Shown: one piece after another, positions 9,117 through 19,321 of the stretch
How positions within the stretch are numbered: position 1 is the stretch's first letter
Layout of the letters: every line of letters begins with the position of its first letter
DNA from: Parachlamydia sp. AcF125
GTDB taxonomy: Bacteria; Chlamydiota; Chlamydiia; Chlamydiales; Parachlamydiaceae
Assembly (NCBI RefSeq): GCF_018342475.1
Contig: NZ_JAEMUD010000003.1
Coordinates: 248,001 to 312,000, forward strand
DNA length: 64,000 nucleotides
Direction of reading: 5' to 3'
The notes under the pieces: generated by a model
Databases searched by the model: none
What the model was told of the DNA's origin: nothing
What the model saw: the letters and a program-made list of their open reading frames with translations, nothing else
Position numbers and translations under genes: made by a program

Positions 9117-9645
9117 CTTGATTCCTTTATTTTAATTTTTTAAAAAAAATTATTTTACAAGCTTAACAATTTAGTGTCAAGGTGAAAAGAAAGCCAGACC
9201 GGAAGAAAGTTAGCAAAAAGCTTAGGCTTTGTCGCATAAATACCCCGATAATGAGGCTTAATGCTTCAGTTCCTCTTTTGCTTTTGATTAAGGTTAATAA
9301 CACATGCGCTTGATGCTTTAAGCCATCAAGTAGGCCACCTCAACCACTAGCTGTATGCTTGTTTGATAGGCTTTTATGCATAGCCTAGCAAGCGTCAAGC
9401 TTCTTGTAACGCATAGCAGATTAAATTAAATGGCATGCTTTTAGAAGCTTTCCCGCACGCAACTTGGTCTTTCTTCTCCTCCACTTAGTCAAAACCCTGA
9501 AGAAAGCCTGAAAGAAAAATTCAGGCTGCTAGGCACGGTGCCATATGCCGATACCAAACTGTATAACTTTTAACTTCCTAGATTTAGGCCAATCTCTCCT
9601 TAAGCCCCAACCGTTTATTATCCTCGCAACTAGGCCATAGCCGGA

Positions 9646-9783
9646 CTAACTTTTCTCTGAGAACTTGTGGCTAAGCGTTGATCCCTTCTTTTCGATTATT
9701 TCTGAAGCTTGAGAAATCGCAGCCGCCATTCCTAGATAATCCCTTGCTTTTGTTTGAATTTCCCTTTCTGGAATTTCCGCCAT
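9646..9783 (-). CDS. Possible 45-residue hypothetical protein
   Basis: A short open frame starts at ATG 9783 (MAEIPEREIQTKARD...) and stops at 9646. Its composition is helix-like and charged, unlike the surrounding decayed DNA. A weak AAGAG lies 7 bases upstream. No family is recognised. It could be the start of a broken gene rather than a complete small protein. Confidence 0.2.
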   Translation of the reverse strand: MAEIPEREIQTKARDYLGMAAAISQASEIIEKKGSTLSHKFSEKS

Positions 9784-10130
9784 ACTGCACTCTTTTTTAG
9801 AAAAAAATTCCAATAGCAGATTCCTAAGCTAATTCGAAAAAAATCTTCTGCCCCTAGGAAGGTGGGCTAAACAACAAAGGCAGTTTATGTTAGCAACGAA
9901 TGCGCAGAGGCATAAGGCTCCAAAAGACGAGCAAAAACTATAAGAATACAAACCGCAACAAGTGGGAGAAGGCGAGTTTCGTTTTTAAAAGATTTTTAGA
10001 GATGGATTTTTCAGTTGAGGCACAAAGAGATAGATCCAAAAATGAAGGGACTATTTCTCTTGCATTACCCCTCATCTATAAAAAATTTCCTAAACAATTT
10101 TCTGTTTAGATTCTTCTTTTTTTTATTCTA

Positions 10131-10157
10131 TTGCAGTTAATCTTCTTTTGATATGAT
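10131..10157 (+). promoter_or_regulatory. Candidate sigma-66 promoter of gnd
   Basis: TTGCAG (10131) and TATGAT (10152) are separated by 15 bases, about 75 bases upstream of the gnd start. The -10 element is near consensus and the spacing is short. Visual call only. Confidence 0.35.
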
Positions 10158-10232
10158 CCCAATAGATGGAAATGAAACTCCCCAATCGCTAAAAACTCAA
10201 TGTTCACGTCAAAAGCATTTAAGGAAGGATAT

Positions 10233-11678
<1,446 letters not shown>

Positions 11679-11684
<6 letters not shown>

Positions 11685-11698
11685 GGAAAACCTTAAGC
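11679..11698 (+). terminator. Hairpin overlapping the gnd stop codon
   Basis: Perfect 8-bp stem GCTTAAGG / CCTTAAGC with an AAAA loop. The gnd TAA lies inside the left arm. The right arm is followed by CATTTTAAT, so the U-run is weak. It may be a leaky terminator or mRNA end-protector ahead of clpB. Confidence 0.5.
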
Positions 11699-11749
11699 CA
11701 TTTTAATAAAGTGAAATTTTGAAACAAATTGATCGAATGGAGGAAAAAT

Positions 11750-14347
11750 ATGAATCAAAACTTCACAGAATCTGTTGCACAAGCGCTTCAGCAAGCTTTC
11801 TCCAGCGCTCAGCAAAGACAGGGTATTGAAGTCACTGAAAACGATTTATTAATGGCTTTTTTATCTGATCCTGAGGGGTATTTTAGCTCTATTTTAACCC
11901 ATTTAAATGCAAACCTTGATCCCTTAATAAAAGAACTTCAACAAAAGATAAATAGTCAGCCGACTTATAGCGGAGACAACATCCAGCCTCCGCGCGCTTC
12001 TCAAAGCCTTCAAAGCCGCATCTTAGATGCTCAAAGTATCGCTCAAGCTTGGAAAGATACTTATACAAGCAGCGACCATTTTCTCATTTCTTACTGGAAA
12101 AATGGAGGAGAACCTTTTCTAAGTTGGAAAAAGAAAACAGGAATTTCCTTAAAAGAATTGGAAGATCAAATCAAGCTCATCAGAGGAGACCGACATATGG
12201 ACTCACCTACAGCAGAAGCAAGCTTACAAACGTTGGAAAAGTATTGTAAAAATTTAACTGCCCTGGCCAAAGAGGGAAAATTAGATCCCGTGATAGGCCG
12301 CGATGAAGAAATTCGTAGAACCATGCAAGTTCTGAGCCGCCGCACGAAAAACAATCCTATGTTGATTGGAGACCCTGGTGTCGGGAAAACAGCCATTGCA
12401 GAAGGACTTGCTCAACGAATTGTTCAAAAGGATGTTCCCGATTCGTTAAAAAATAAGCAGCTGCTATCTCTTGATATGGGAACTTTAATCGCAGGCACCA
12501 AATACCGCGGAGAATTTGAAGAAAGGCTTAAAGGCATCCTTCAAGATATAGAAAAAAACGAAGGAAAAATTATCCTTTTTATTGACGAGGTTCACACTTT
12601 AATCGGAGCAGGGGCAACTGAAGGTGCCATGGATGCTGCAAATCTGCTCAAGCCAGCTCTAGCACGCGGTTCTTTGCATTGCATTGGAGCTACAACTCTA
12701 AATGAATATCAGAAACATATTGAAAAAGATGCCGCTCTGGAACGGCGCTTTCAACCTGTGATGGTCAAAGAACCTAGCCTGGAAGATTCTATTGCTATTT
12801 TACGGGGACTGCGTGAAAAGTATGAGATTTTCCATGGCGTGAGAATCACCGAATCAGCGATCCACGCAGCTGTTTTCTTATCTTATCGCTATATCACGGA
12901 TCGCCGTCTGCCAGATAAGGCCATTGACTTAATCGATGAAGCTGCCAGTATGATTCGGATGCAGCTTGGGAGTCGTCCTCTCCCCATCGATACGAAAGAG
13001 AGAGAGCTGGCCAGCTTAATTGTCAAACAAGAAGCGCTTAAACGAGAAGGGACTCCTTTAGCTCAGACAGAACTTGAAAAAATGGATGAAAAAATCGCGC
13101 AAATCAAAGAGGAACTTTCTCTCCTCAGGCAACAATGGGAAGAAGAGAAAAAACTTATTGAATCTTTGAAAGAAAAGAAAAACCAACTTGAACAGCTTCG
13201 TTTTGAAGAAGAAGAATACGAGCGTAAAGCAGACTATAACAAAGTGGCAGAACTGCGCTACAATAAGATTCCCCAACTTCAAAAAGAGATTCAAGAAGCA
13301 GAGCGTAAGTTGAATGAAAAGCCTAATCGCTTACTTCAAGAAGAAGTGGATGAAAACCTTATCGCTCAGGTCATCTCTAAGTGGACCGGAATCCCTGTGA
13401 ATAAAATGCTAGAAGGAGAAGCCACACGCCTCTTAAATCTAGAAAGAGAACTTGAAAAGCGAGTTGTGGGACAAGAGATTGCTGTAAAGGCAACTTGCGA
13501 AGCTATTAGGCGCTCACGATCAGGTTTAAGCGATCCGGGAAGACCCATGGCTGCCTTTCTCTTTTTAGGGCCCACGGGAGTCGGCAAAACAGAATTAGCA
13601 AAAGCTCTGGCCGAACAGCTATTTGATCAAGAAGAAGCCCTGATGCGCTTAGATATGTCAGAGTATATGGAAAAGCATAGCATTGCCAAGCTTATCGGCT
13701 CTCCCCCTGGATACGTGGGTTACGAAGAAGGAGGGCAATTAACGGAAGCTCTCCGGAGAAGGCCTTACTCGGTAGTGCTTTTAGATGAAATTGAAAAAGC
13801 CCACCCTGATGTGTTTAACATTCTTCTTCAAGTTTTTGACGATGGGCGCATTACAGATAGCAAAGGGCGTGTAGTCAACTGTAAAAATGCTCTTTTCATC
13901 ATGACTTCTAATTTGGGTTCAAGTCAGCTGTTGGAAAAAATAGAACGCGCCGGCTCCTCGATTGATAAAGAGATAATTTTAGCAGCTCTAGAGCCTATCA
14001 TTAAAGCCCATTTTCGCCCAGAGTTTATCAACCGACTAGATGATATTCTGCCTTTCTTGCCTTTGCAAAAAGAAGACATGCAAAAAGTTGTGTTCATTCA
14101 ACTAAATCGCCTTGCCAAGCGATTAGCAGAAAAACATGTCTCGCTCAAGTGGACTCCTGAAGTAATCGCCCAACTTGCTGAAACAGGGTATGACCCTTAC
14201 TTTGGGGCTCGTCCATTAAAAAGGCTCATTCAACAAGAGATTGTCAATATGCTGTCTACAGCAATTTTAGAAGGGAAAATTCCAAGCGAGTCGCAGATTC
14301 TTTTAACTTGGAAAGAGGGTAAGTTCGGATTTGAGATAAAAAAATAA
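11750..14347 (+). CDS. clpB: ClpB disaggregase (AAA+ chaperone)
   Basis: Hexameric ATPase that, with DnaK, pulls polypeptides out of aggregates. From ATG 11750 (865 residues) the layout is: N-terminal Clp domain (~1-145); AAA-1 with Walker A GDPGVGKT near residue 207, pore loop [10 protein letters not shown] and Walker B FIDEVHT; coiled-coil M domain (~400-530, rich in Glu/Lys); AAA-2 with GPTGVGKTE near 607 and [10 protein letters not shown]-terminal D2-small domain. GGAGG precedes the start with good spacing; the upstream frame extension (MIEWRKN) covers this ribosome-binding site and was rejected. No ClpP-binding loop was recognised, consistent with ClpB. A bidirectional terminator follows. 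Confidence 0.96.
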   Translation: MNQNFTESVAQALQQAFSSAQQRQGIEVTENDLLMAFLSDPEGYFSSILTHLNANLDPLIKELQQKINSQPTYSGDNIQPPRASQSLQSRILDAQSIAQAWKDTYTSSDHFLISYWKNGGEPFLSWKKKTGISLKELEDQIKLIRGDRHMDSPTAEASLQTLEKYCKNLTALAKEGKLDPVIGRDEEIRRTMQVLSRRTKNNPMLIGDPGVGKTAIAEGLAQRIVQKDVPDSLKNKQLLSLDMGTLIAGTKYRGEFEERLKGILQDIEKNEGKIILFIDEVHTLIGAGATEGAMDAANLLKPALARGSLHCIGATTLNEYQKHIEKDAALERRFQPVMVKEPSLEDSIAILRGLREKYEIFHGVRITESAIHAAVFLSYRYITDRRLPDKAIDLIDEAASMIRMQLGSRPLPIDTKERELASLIVKQEALKREGTPLAQTELEKMDEKIAQIKEELSLLRQQWEEEKKLIESLKEKKNQLEQLRFEEEEYERKADYNKVAELRYNKIPQLQKEIQEAERKLNEKPNRLLQEEVDENLIAQVISKWTGIPVNKMLEGEATRLLNLERELEKRVVGQEIAVKATCEAIRRSRSGLSDPGRPMAAFLFLGPTGVGKTELAKALAEQLFDQEEALMRLDMSEYMEKHSIAKLIGSPPGYVGYEEGGQLTEALRRRPYSVVLLDEIEKAHPDVFNILLQVFDDGRITDSKGRVVNCKNALFIMTSNLGSSQLLEKIERAGSSIDKEIILAALEPIIKAHFRPEFINRLDDILPFLPLQKEDMQKVVFIQLNRLAKRLAEKHVSLKWTPEVIAQLAETGYDPYFGARPLKRLIQQEIVNMLSTAILEGKIPSESQILLTWKEGKFGFEIKK

Positions 14348-14369
14348 AAAGGGCCGAATGGCCCTTTTA
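14347..14369. terminator. Bidirectional terminator between clpB and the coiled-coil gene
   Basis: AAAAGGGCC-GAAT-GGCCCTTTT is a near-perfect palindrome with an A-run on one side and a T-run on the other. It can serve both converging genes: it touches the clpB stop and contains the stop of the minus-strand gene. Confidence 0.85.
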
Positions 14370-16550
14370 AACTTTGTGTTGTAGAAGACTTTCGATCACT
14401 CCATAGAGAAGTTCGGTTTCCTGGACAGCTTCTCCATGCATTTTTGCATAAAATTCCTGAGTTTCACGCAATTGTTTTTCCAACGCTTTTTCCATAACAG
14501 AGTAGCCAAAAACCTCTTTCTCTTGCAGTTCGATCTGATGCAGCATAAATTTTTCTTCAAGATGGAATAATTGCTTGCGCGTTTCATCGAGCACTACAGA
14601 CTTATCTGCAAACTGACATTTAAGCTGCTCATACAAGCCCTTCATACGTCTGAAAGCGCGGTCTGCCTCTACAATTTTTTGAGAGTCAGCTAGCTGTCCT
14701 GGATTTTGCGTGGAAATAAGACTCAATTGTTTCTTTAAGGCCTCTCTTTCGGAAGATAATTGAGACATTGCTTCATTAGCCTGGCACAACTGCGCTTTTA
14801 TCGAGACAAGGGTTTCCTCATTTTCTAACGCTTGTTTTTTAAACGATTCAAGTTCAGCTTCTTGGCCCCTTCTTCGGTCTTCTACTTCTAATAAAGAGCA
14901 ATTTTTGCTCTTCAATTCAGCTACTTCCTGATCGGCCCGATAGATTTTGGTTTGCAGCTGCTCAATCGTAGCCGTTTTCTCAACAACTTGCTGTTTTAAA
15001 GTTTCCAAATCAACTTCTTGAAGGTTTTTAAGCTCTCTCATTAAAGTTTGATTTTCTTCTTGTAAAAGAACCGTGTTTTGCTCCACCTGGGCTAATTGAG
15101 CTTGCTGCTGCTCAATCGCAACCGTTTTCTCAAGCACCTGCTTTTTCAACATCTCTAAATCAACTTCTTGCAGGTTTTTAAGCTCTGCCATTAAAGTTTG
15201 GTTTTCTTCTTGTAAAAGAACCCCGTTTTGCTCCATTTGAGCTAATTGAGCATGCAGCTGCTCAATCGCAACCGTTTTCTCAAGCACCTGTTTTTTTAAA
15301 ATTTCATAATCGGCTTCTTGCAAATTTCTAAATTCGTTCAATTCAGTTAATGACTCATTTTCAGCTTTAAGCTGGCTGAGTTCATGCTCAGCCTGGGACA
15401 ACCGGTTTTGCACCTGATTAAATGCGACTTCCTTATCTTCAAATTGTTTTTTCAAATTCTTCCAATCCGCTTCCAGTGCCTTTTTTGAGCCATTTAATTC
15501 GTCAATCTTTCTTTCAAAATTTTGCTTAACTTCGATATTTTGGTGGGTTAGCTTTAAAATTTTATTTTGATTATCAATTTCTTTAGCTTCGATTTCTTCA
15601 AATTTAATTTGCAGCTTAGATAAGCTTGCTTCTAAGAGACTTTTTTCCCTTTTTAGAGTCTCCATCCCTTCTTTCAGTTGGTAAGAATGATCTTGGTATT
15701 CGTTCTCTTTTTCCTCTAAAAGATCTTTTTGTTTAATTAGCTCTAATTGAATCCGATCTTTCTCAGCTTCAATATTAATTAAATCTTGGTTGGCTTTTTT
15801 CAATTCTTGCTGCAGTTGGGCTAATAAAGAATCTTTATAGCGAATCGCCTCGATTAAATTCTCCATTTCTGCGGGTGAGATTTTGCTTAAAGAACGAGCT
15901 GTAAGCTGCTCAATTTGCTTGAGATAAGCTTGTATACGCTGATTAAGCAATTCTGCTTCGTGTCTTTTTTGAAAAATCTCATTTAATAAGCTTTCCTGCT
16001 GGGATTGAGTAGCAGAGAATTCATTGCGCACAACTTCTAACAGTTTTTCTTGACGCTGAATTTGGCTATCTTTTTCTTTTATTTGCGATTGGAATATTTG
16101 GATTTGTTCTTTTAAAGCTTCACATTCTTCGTGCAATTTTCCTTCTGAAATTTTGTACTTCTCATCTAGATTTAAGAGGTTTGTCAACCGGCTGCTCGAC
16201 TCAATTTGTAAAGAACGGATCAATTCCTCAACTTCTTCAAAAGATAATGCGGTAACGGCAAATGCCAAAGCGATAGCCATTCCCATTCCAAATTGCCAAA
16301 ACCGTTCTTCTAAAGGAATGTGACTATAAGAAATTGCAAAAAACAGGCAAAGAGTACTTAGCGCTAGAGCAAAACCTCGTATTTTCCATTTCCAGCAAAT
16401 AGGGAAACCGATCAAAATTAAAGCAGGTAAATAAAATGAACTCGCTAAGCCTTTTGACAACAAAACCGAAAAAGTTAAAAGAGTGACAAAAGGCCCCATA
16501 AGAGCCCAAAATTGGATTTGGCGATTGACTTTTTTTTCTGTGATATCCAC
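14367..16550 (-). CDS. Membrane-anchored long coiled-coil protein
   Basis: 727 residues. The first ~110 residues hold about four hydrophobic segments (near 14-31, 36-50, 56-73, 84-102) in closely spaced pairs. After that, nearly the whole protein (about 105-715) is heptad-like, rich in Glu, Gln, Lys and Leu, indicating a long coiled coil. Residues ~409-550 contain tandem 50-residue repeats with motifs LEKTVAIEQ and LLQEENQTLM. No enzymatic motif and no cleavable signal are seen. Chlamydial inclusion membrane (Inc) proteins also pair closely spaced membrane segments with coiled coils, so an Inc-like or cell-envelope tether role is possible (inference). It converges on clpB and shares its terminator. 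Confidence 0.8.
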   Translation of the reverse strand: MDITEKKVNRQIQFWALMGPFVTLLTFSVLLSKGLASSFYLPALILIGFPICWKWKIRGFALALSTLCLFFAISYSHIPLEERFWQFGMGMAIALAFAVTALSFEEVEELIRSLQIESSSRLTNLLNLDEKYKISEGKLHEECEALKEQIQIFQSQIKEKDSQIQRQEKLLEVVRNEFSATQSQQESLLNEIFQKRHEAELLNQRIQAYLKQIEQLTARSLSKISPAEMENLIEAIRYKDSLLAQLQQELKKANQDLINIEAEKDRIQLELIKQKDLLEEKENEYQDHSYQLKEGMETLKREKSLLEASLSKLQIKFEEIEAKEIDNQNKILKLTHQNIEVKQNFERKIDELNGSKKALEADWKNLKKQFEDKEVAFNQVQNRLSQAEHELSQLKAENESLTELNEFRNLQEADYEILKKQVLEKTVAIEQLHAQLAQMEQNGVLLQEENQTLMAELKNLQEVDLEMLKKQVLEKTVAIEQQQAQLAQVEQNTVLLQEENQTLMRELKNLQEVDLETLKQQVVEKTATIEQLQTKIYRADQEVAELKSKNCSLLEVEDRRRGQEAELESFKKQALENEETLVSIKAQLCQANEAMSQLSSEREALKKQLSLISTQNPGQLADSQKIVEADRAFRRMKGLYEQLKCQFADKSVVLDETRKQLFHLEEKFMLHQIELQEKEVFGYSVMEKALEKQLRETQEFYAKMHGEAVQETELLYGVIESLLQHKV
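14900..15326 (-). repeat. 150-base tandem repeat inside the coiled-coil gene
   Basis: Two well-conserved 150-base units (15326-15177 and 15176-15027) and a third, diverging one encode successive 50-residue coiled-coil repeats beginning NLQEADYE / NLQEVDLE / NLQEVDLE. The near-identity of the first two units at the DNA level points to recent duplication. Confidence 0.8.
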
Positions 16551-17023
16551 GCACTTCTCCTTGAAGTATTCAGGACTACTTAATTAATGAAAACCTAAGT
16601 ATAGAACAAATCCTTCTCATCTTCAATAAAAATGGCTTTAGAAATGGTTGAGACTACGAATATATTGCCTATTCATCTATTTATCATTTTGAGAAAAAAT
16701 AAATTTAACTATTGAAACGTTGTCTACAAACCTATCTTCTTTATTAACCCTCTTAACTTTTGGCATGATATTTTCGAAGCCTAGCTTTTGCCGTTCTGGC
16801 TAAGATAAAGTTTTGCTTCTCTTCCTGGCAATCCAAAAAGGGTCATACGCTTGGTTATGGTTTGTTCTATAAAATTTCTAAGTCGAAATTTTTAATTTAT
16901 AATTCCTAGGTTTTACGTATAATAAATAACTTTTCATTATTTTTTGTTGTTCTACTCAACAAATTCAGTTTAAATTAATTTAAATGAGTTTAATATGGCA
17001 ACTGATCGCCAGGAGGTTTTTAT
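16551..17023. other. AT-rich divergent intergenic region
   Basis: 473 bases between the divergent coiled-coil gene and the ceramidase-like gene. It is very AT-rich, with no frame or RNA recognised. AGGAGG ends 8 bases before the ATG at 17024 and is a strong ribosome-binding site for that gene. No promoter pair stands out. Confidence 0.5.
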
Positions 17024-18268
17024 ATGAAAACTATTGCTCGAAGTCTGTTTTTTTTACTTGCTCTCATTATCCCTACATTAAATAACGCAGGTTTAAATGT
17101 AGGAATTGGCAAAGCTAACATCACGCCAGCGATAGGAACTCCTTCCGCAGGATATACGGAGCGAAAGGGAGAAGGGATGCAAGGGATCCATGACCCACTT
17201 CTTGCTATTGCTCTTTTTATTGATAATGGGGAAAAACAGATTGTGCTCTGCAGTGTGGATCACTTGGGTTTTACATATGAAATGGTACAAGAAATTATTC
17301 AGCAGGTCCATCGCGTGCCAAAACTAGGTCAATGTGGAATTTATATCGCTTCATCTCATACCCACTCAGGAGGAGGCGCCTATTTGAATATTCCATTGTT
17401 AGGCGAAAGTCTTGCTGGCCCTTATAATCTTGAGGTGACTAAGTTTTATGTTGAGAAGACAGTGGAAGCAATTATTCAGGCGAGTCAAAATCTCACTCCA
17501 TCAAAAATTGGCATCGGATATGGAAAAGCTGAGAATTTGAGCAAATATCGTGGGCTTTGGCCAACAGGAATTACTCCAGTTTTTGATATGGCTGTGATTA
17601 AGGTGACTAAGCTCGACGAGGCTCCTTTAGCTGTCCTCTTTAATTATGCAGTCCATCCCACAATCTTAGATAGTCAAAATCGTCTATTTTCTGCCGATTT
17701 TGTAGGATATGCACGCGATCATCTAAAATCTCTACTTGGCTCTGAGGTACAACCTATTTATTTTAATGGAGCTCAAGGAGATATTATTCCTGTGATCTTC
17801 AATGAAGAAGATCGCTTCGCATCTTGCGATCAGCTAGGCCGATCGTTGGCAGAAACGGTTAAGAAAATTTGGAATGAAGTAAAGGTCGATGATTCTCTAC
17901 ACATCCAAACACAAAGTGAGCCCTATGCATTTAAGCCGCAAGCGACGCCTTTCGGGCTGAGCCTGCCTTTAGAGCAATATAAAAGCGAAATGAATGCGAT
18001 TGTTTTAAATCAGCTGCATGCTTTTATTACGATACCAGGCGAGCTGAGTTGTATTTATGATCAACGCTTAAAAGAAATAGGGAATGAGCTGGGATACAGC
18101 CATGTTTCTATATTTGGCCTCACCAATGATGCTCACGGGTATATTATCTTGCCAGAAGCTTGGAGACATAAGACATCCGAATCGGCCCTTTCTTTTGGGG
18201 GTGAAAGCTACGGAGAGTTAACCAAAAATCGGGCTACAGTTCTTTTAAAGAATAACGCGCCTAAATAG
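17024..18268 (+). CDS. Secreted neutral/alkaline ceramidase-like protein
   Basis: 414 residues with an N-terminal signal peptide (about 1-22, hydrophobic LFFLLALIIP). It matches the N-terminal core of the neutral/alkaline non-lysosomal ceramidase family: VGIGKANITP, the zinc-binding SHTHSGG (His112, His114) and NYAVHPT (His211). True ceramidases have about 650 or more residues and a nucleophilic serine in GDVSP; here the matching loop is GDIIP (Ile255), so that serine is absent. It therefore belongs to the shorter bacterial branch, whose substrate is not certain. It lies 7 bases upstream of a PAP2-family gene and is probably co-transcribed. Inference: acts outside the inner membrane on a lipid or amide; ceramide is only a guess. 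Confidence 0.8.
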   Translation: MKTIARSLFFLLALIIPTLNNAGLNVGIGKANITPAIGTPSAGYTERKGEGMQGIHDPLLAIALFIDNGEKQIVLCSVDHLGFTYEMVQEIIQQVHRVPKLGQCGIYIASSHTHSGGGAYLNIPLLGESLAGPYNLEVTKFYVEKTVEAIIQASQNLTPSKIGIGYGKAENLSKYRGLWPTGITPVFDMAVIKVTKLDEAPLAVLFNYAVHPTILDSQNRLFSADFVGYARDHLKSLLGSEVQPIYFNGAQGDIIPVIFNEEDRFASCDQLGRSLAETVKKIWNEVKVDDSLHIQTQSEPYAFKPQATPFGLSLPLEQYKSEMNAIVLNQLHAFITIPGELSCIYDQRLKEIGNELGYSHVSIFGLTNDAHGYIILPEAWRHKTSESALSFGGESYGELTKNRATVLLKNNAPK

Positions 18269-18275
18269 ATTCACT

Positions 18276-19175
18276 ATGCTTTACGATCAACAATTGCAAT
18301 TGATCAATTTTATTCAGCGGTTTAGAACTCCACTGCTTGATCAACTTTTTAAATTTTTAAATTTCTTTGATAGGCAGGAATTCTTCTTTGTATTGATACC
18401 TATCATTTGGCTTGGGCAGGGATGGAAGACAGGACTTCGGTTATTTTATATCCTGTTTTTTAGTAGCCTTGCTAATCATGCTTTGAAAGAATTATTTTTA
18501 TCTCCTAGACCTTTCCATCTGGATGCAAATATAGGGATTATTCAGGTTAGCGGATTGGGATTTCCAAGTGGGGCCGCCCAGACGGCGCTTTTCTTAGGCG
18601 GGCTTCTATGCATTTTTTGGAAGAGCTCCTGGAAATGGGTTTTAGCCCTTGCTTATATTTTACTGGTGTCCTTTTCGCGTATATATTTGGGAATCCACTT
18701 TCCGAGCGATATTCTAGGAGGTTGGTTGGTAGGATTTGGCCTGTTGGCTATTTACCTTTATGCTCGTCCCCCTATTGAGAGGCAACTTAAAAGACTTAAT
18801 CCGCTCTCTCTTTTTTTACTGAGTCAAATTGTCCCTGTGCTATTACTTATTTGGCAATCTTCTTTACGGACTTCCAGTGTTGCAATGGGAATAGGAATTG
18901 GGGTATTTATCGTTCATTCCTATCAATTATTTCTGCCATCTCCTAAACATACGAAGGAATACGTCCTGAGGGCCACAGTAGGAGTTTTAGGCACGTTTGC
19001 CTGTTATACTTTGATGTCACTCCTTCCCATTTCACATTCAATCTTCTATTTAATCCCCCGATTTCTGGTACTTGGGCTTTGGATAAGCTTAGGAAGCCAT
19101 CTCGTTTGTCTTAAACTCTTTCCCGATTGCAAATCGTTTAGAGATGGGCTAATAGAGAAAAAACCTCTTGTATAG
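18276..19175 (+). CDS. PAP2-family membrane phosphatase-like protein
   Basis: 299 residues with about seven or eight hydrophobic segments. The PAP2 signature is present in parts: Lys71-x6-Arg78-Pro79 (KELFLSPRP), then Pro97-Ser-Gly99 followed by Ala100 where the family has the catalytic His of PSGH, then Ser134-Arg135...His141...Asp145 (SRIYLGIHFPSD). So one of the two catalytic histidines is replaced while the phosphate-binding residues and the nucleophilic histidine remain. Known members dephosphorylate phosphatidate, undecaprenyl pyrophosphate or sphingoid phosphates. It follows the ceramidase-like gene after a 7-base gap. Family call good; activity uncertain. Confidence 0.82.
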   Translation: MLYDQQLQLINFIQRFRTPLLDQLFKFLNFFDRQEFFFVLIPIIWLGQGWKTGLRLFYILFFSSLANHALKELFLSPRPFHLDANIGIIQVSGLGFPSGAAQTALFLGGLLCIFWKSSWKWVLALAYILLVSFSRIYLGIHFPSDILGGWLVGFGLLAIYLYARPPIERQLKRLNPLSLFLLSQIVPVLLLIWQSSLRTSSVAMGIGIGVFIVHSYQLFLPSPKHTKEYVLRATVGVLGTFACYTLMSLLPISHSIFYLIPRFLVLGLWISLGSHLVCLKLFPDCKSFRDGLIEKKPLV

Positions 19176-19272
19176 AGAATCGTGCTCAGCCTTCGGTTGG
19201 AGAATAATAAATTAACGCCAGTTCTCTATCTTTAAAAACTTGTAGTCGCTGGTGAGGTCCCTTCAAAATAAA

Positions 19273-19298
19273 AAAGGCCGGATTTTTCTCCGGCCTTT
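19273..19298. terminator. Bidirectional terminator between the PAP2-like gene and rpoC
   Basis: Perfect 10-bp stem AAAGGCCGGA / TCCGGCCTTT with loop TTTTTC, flanked by an A-run and a T-rich end. It lies between the converging PAP2-like gene and rpoC. Confidence 0.88.
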
Positions 19299-19321
19299 CT
19301 AAAAGTAACTAAACAGTCCAC

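Larger units (their letters stand above)
9117..10232. other. Long gene-poor region with an IS-end-like sequence
   Basis: About 1.1 kb without a convincing gene. At 9225-9241 the plus strand reads GGCTTTGTCGCATAAAT, close to the terminal inverted repeats of IS5/IS903-type insertion sequences; no matching opposite end is visible to 10200. A plus-strand frame at 9900-10109 (69 codons) has no ribosome-binding site or recognisable composition and is probably chance. Scattered stops in all frames suggest decay of former genes. Confidence 0.4.

Noticed and set aside
9900-10109. 69-codon plus-strand frame before gnd
   Set aside because: No ribosome-binding site, basic random-like composition, located in decayed DNA.
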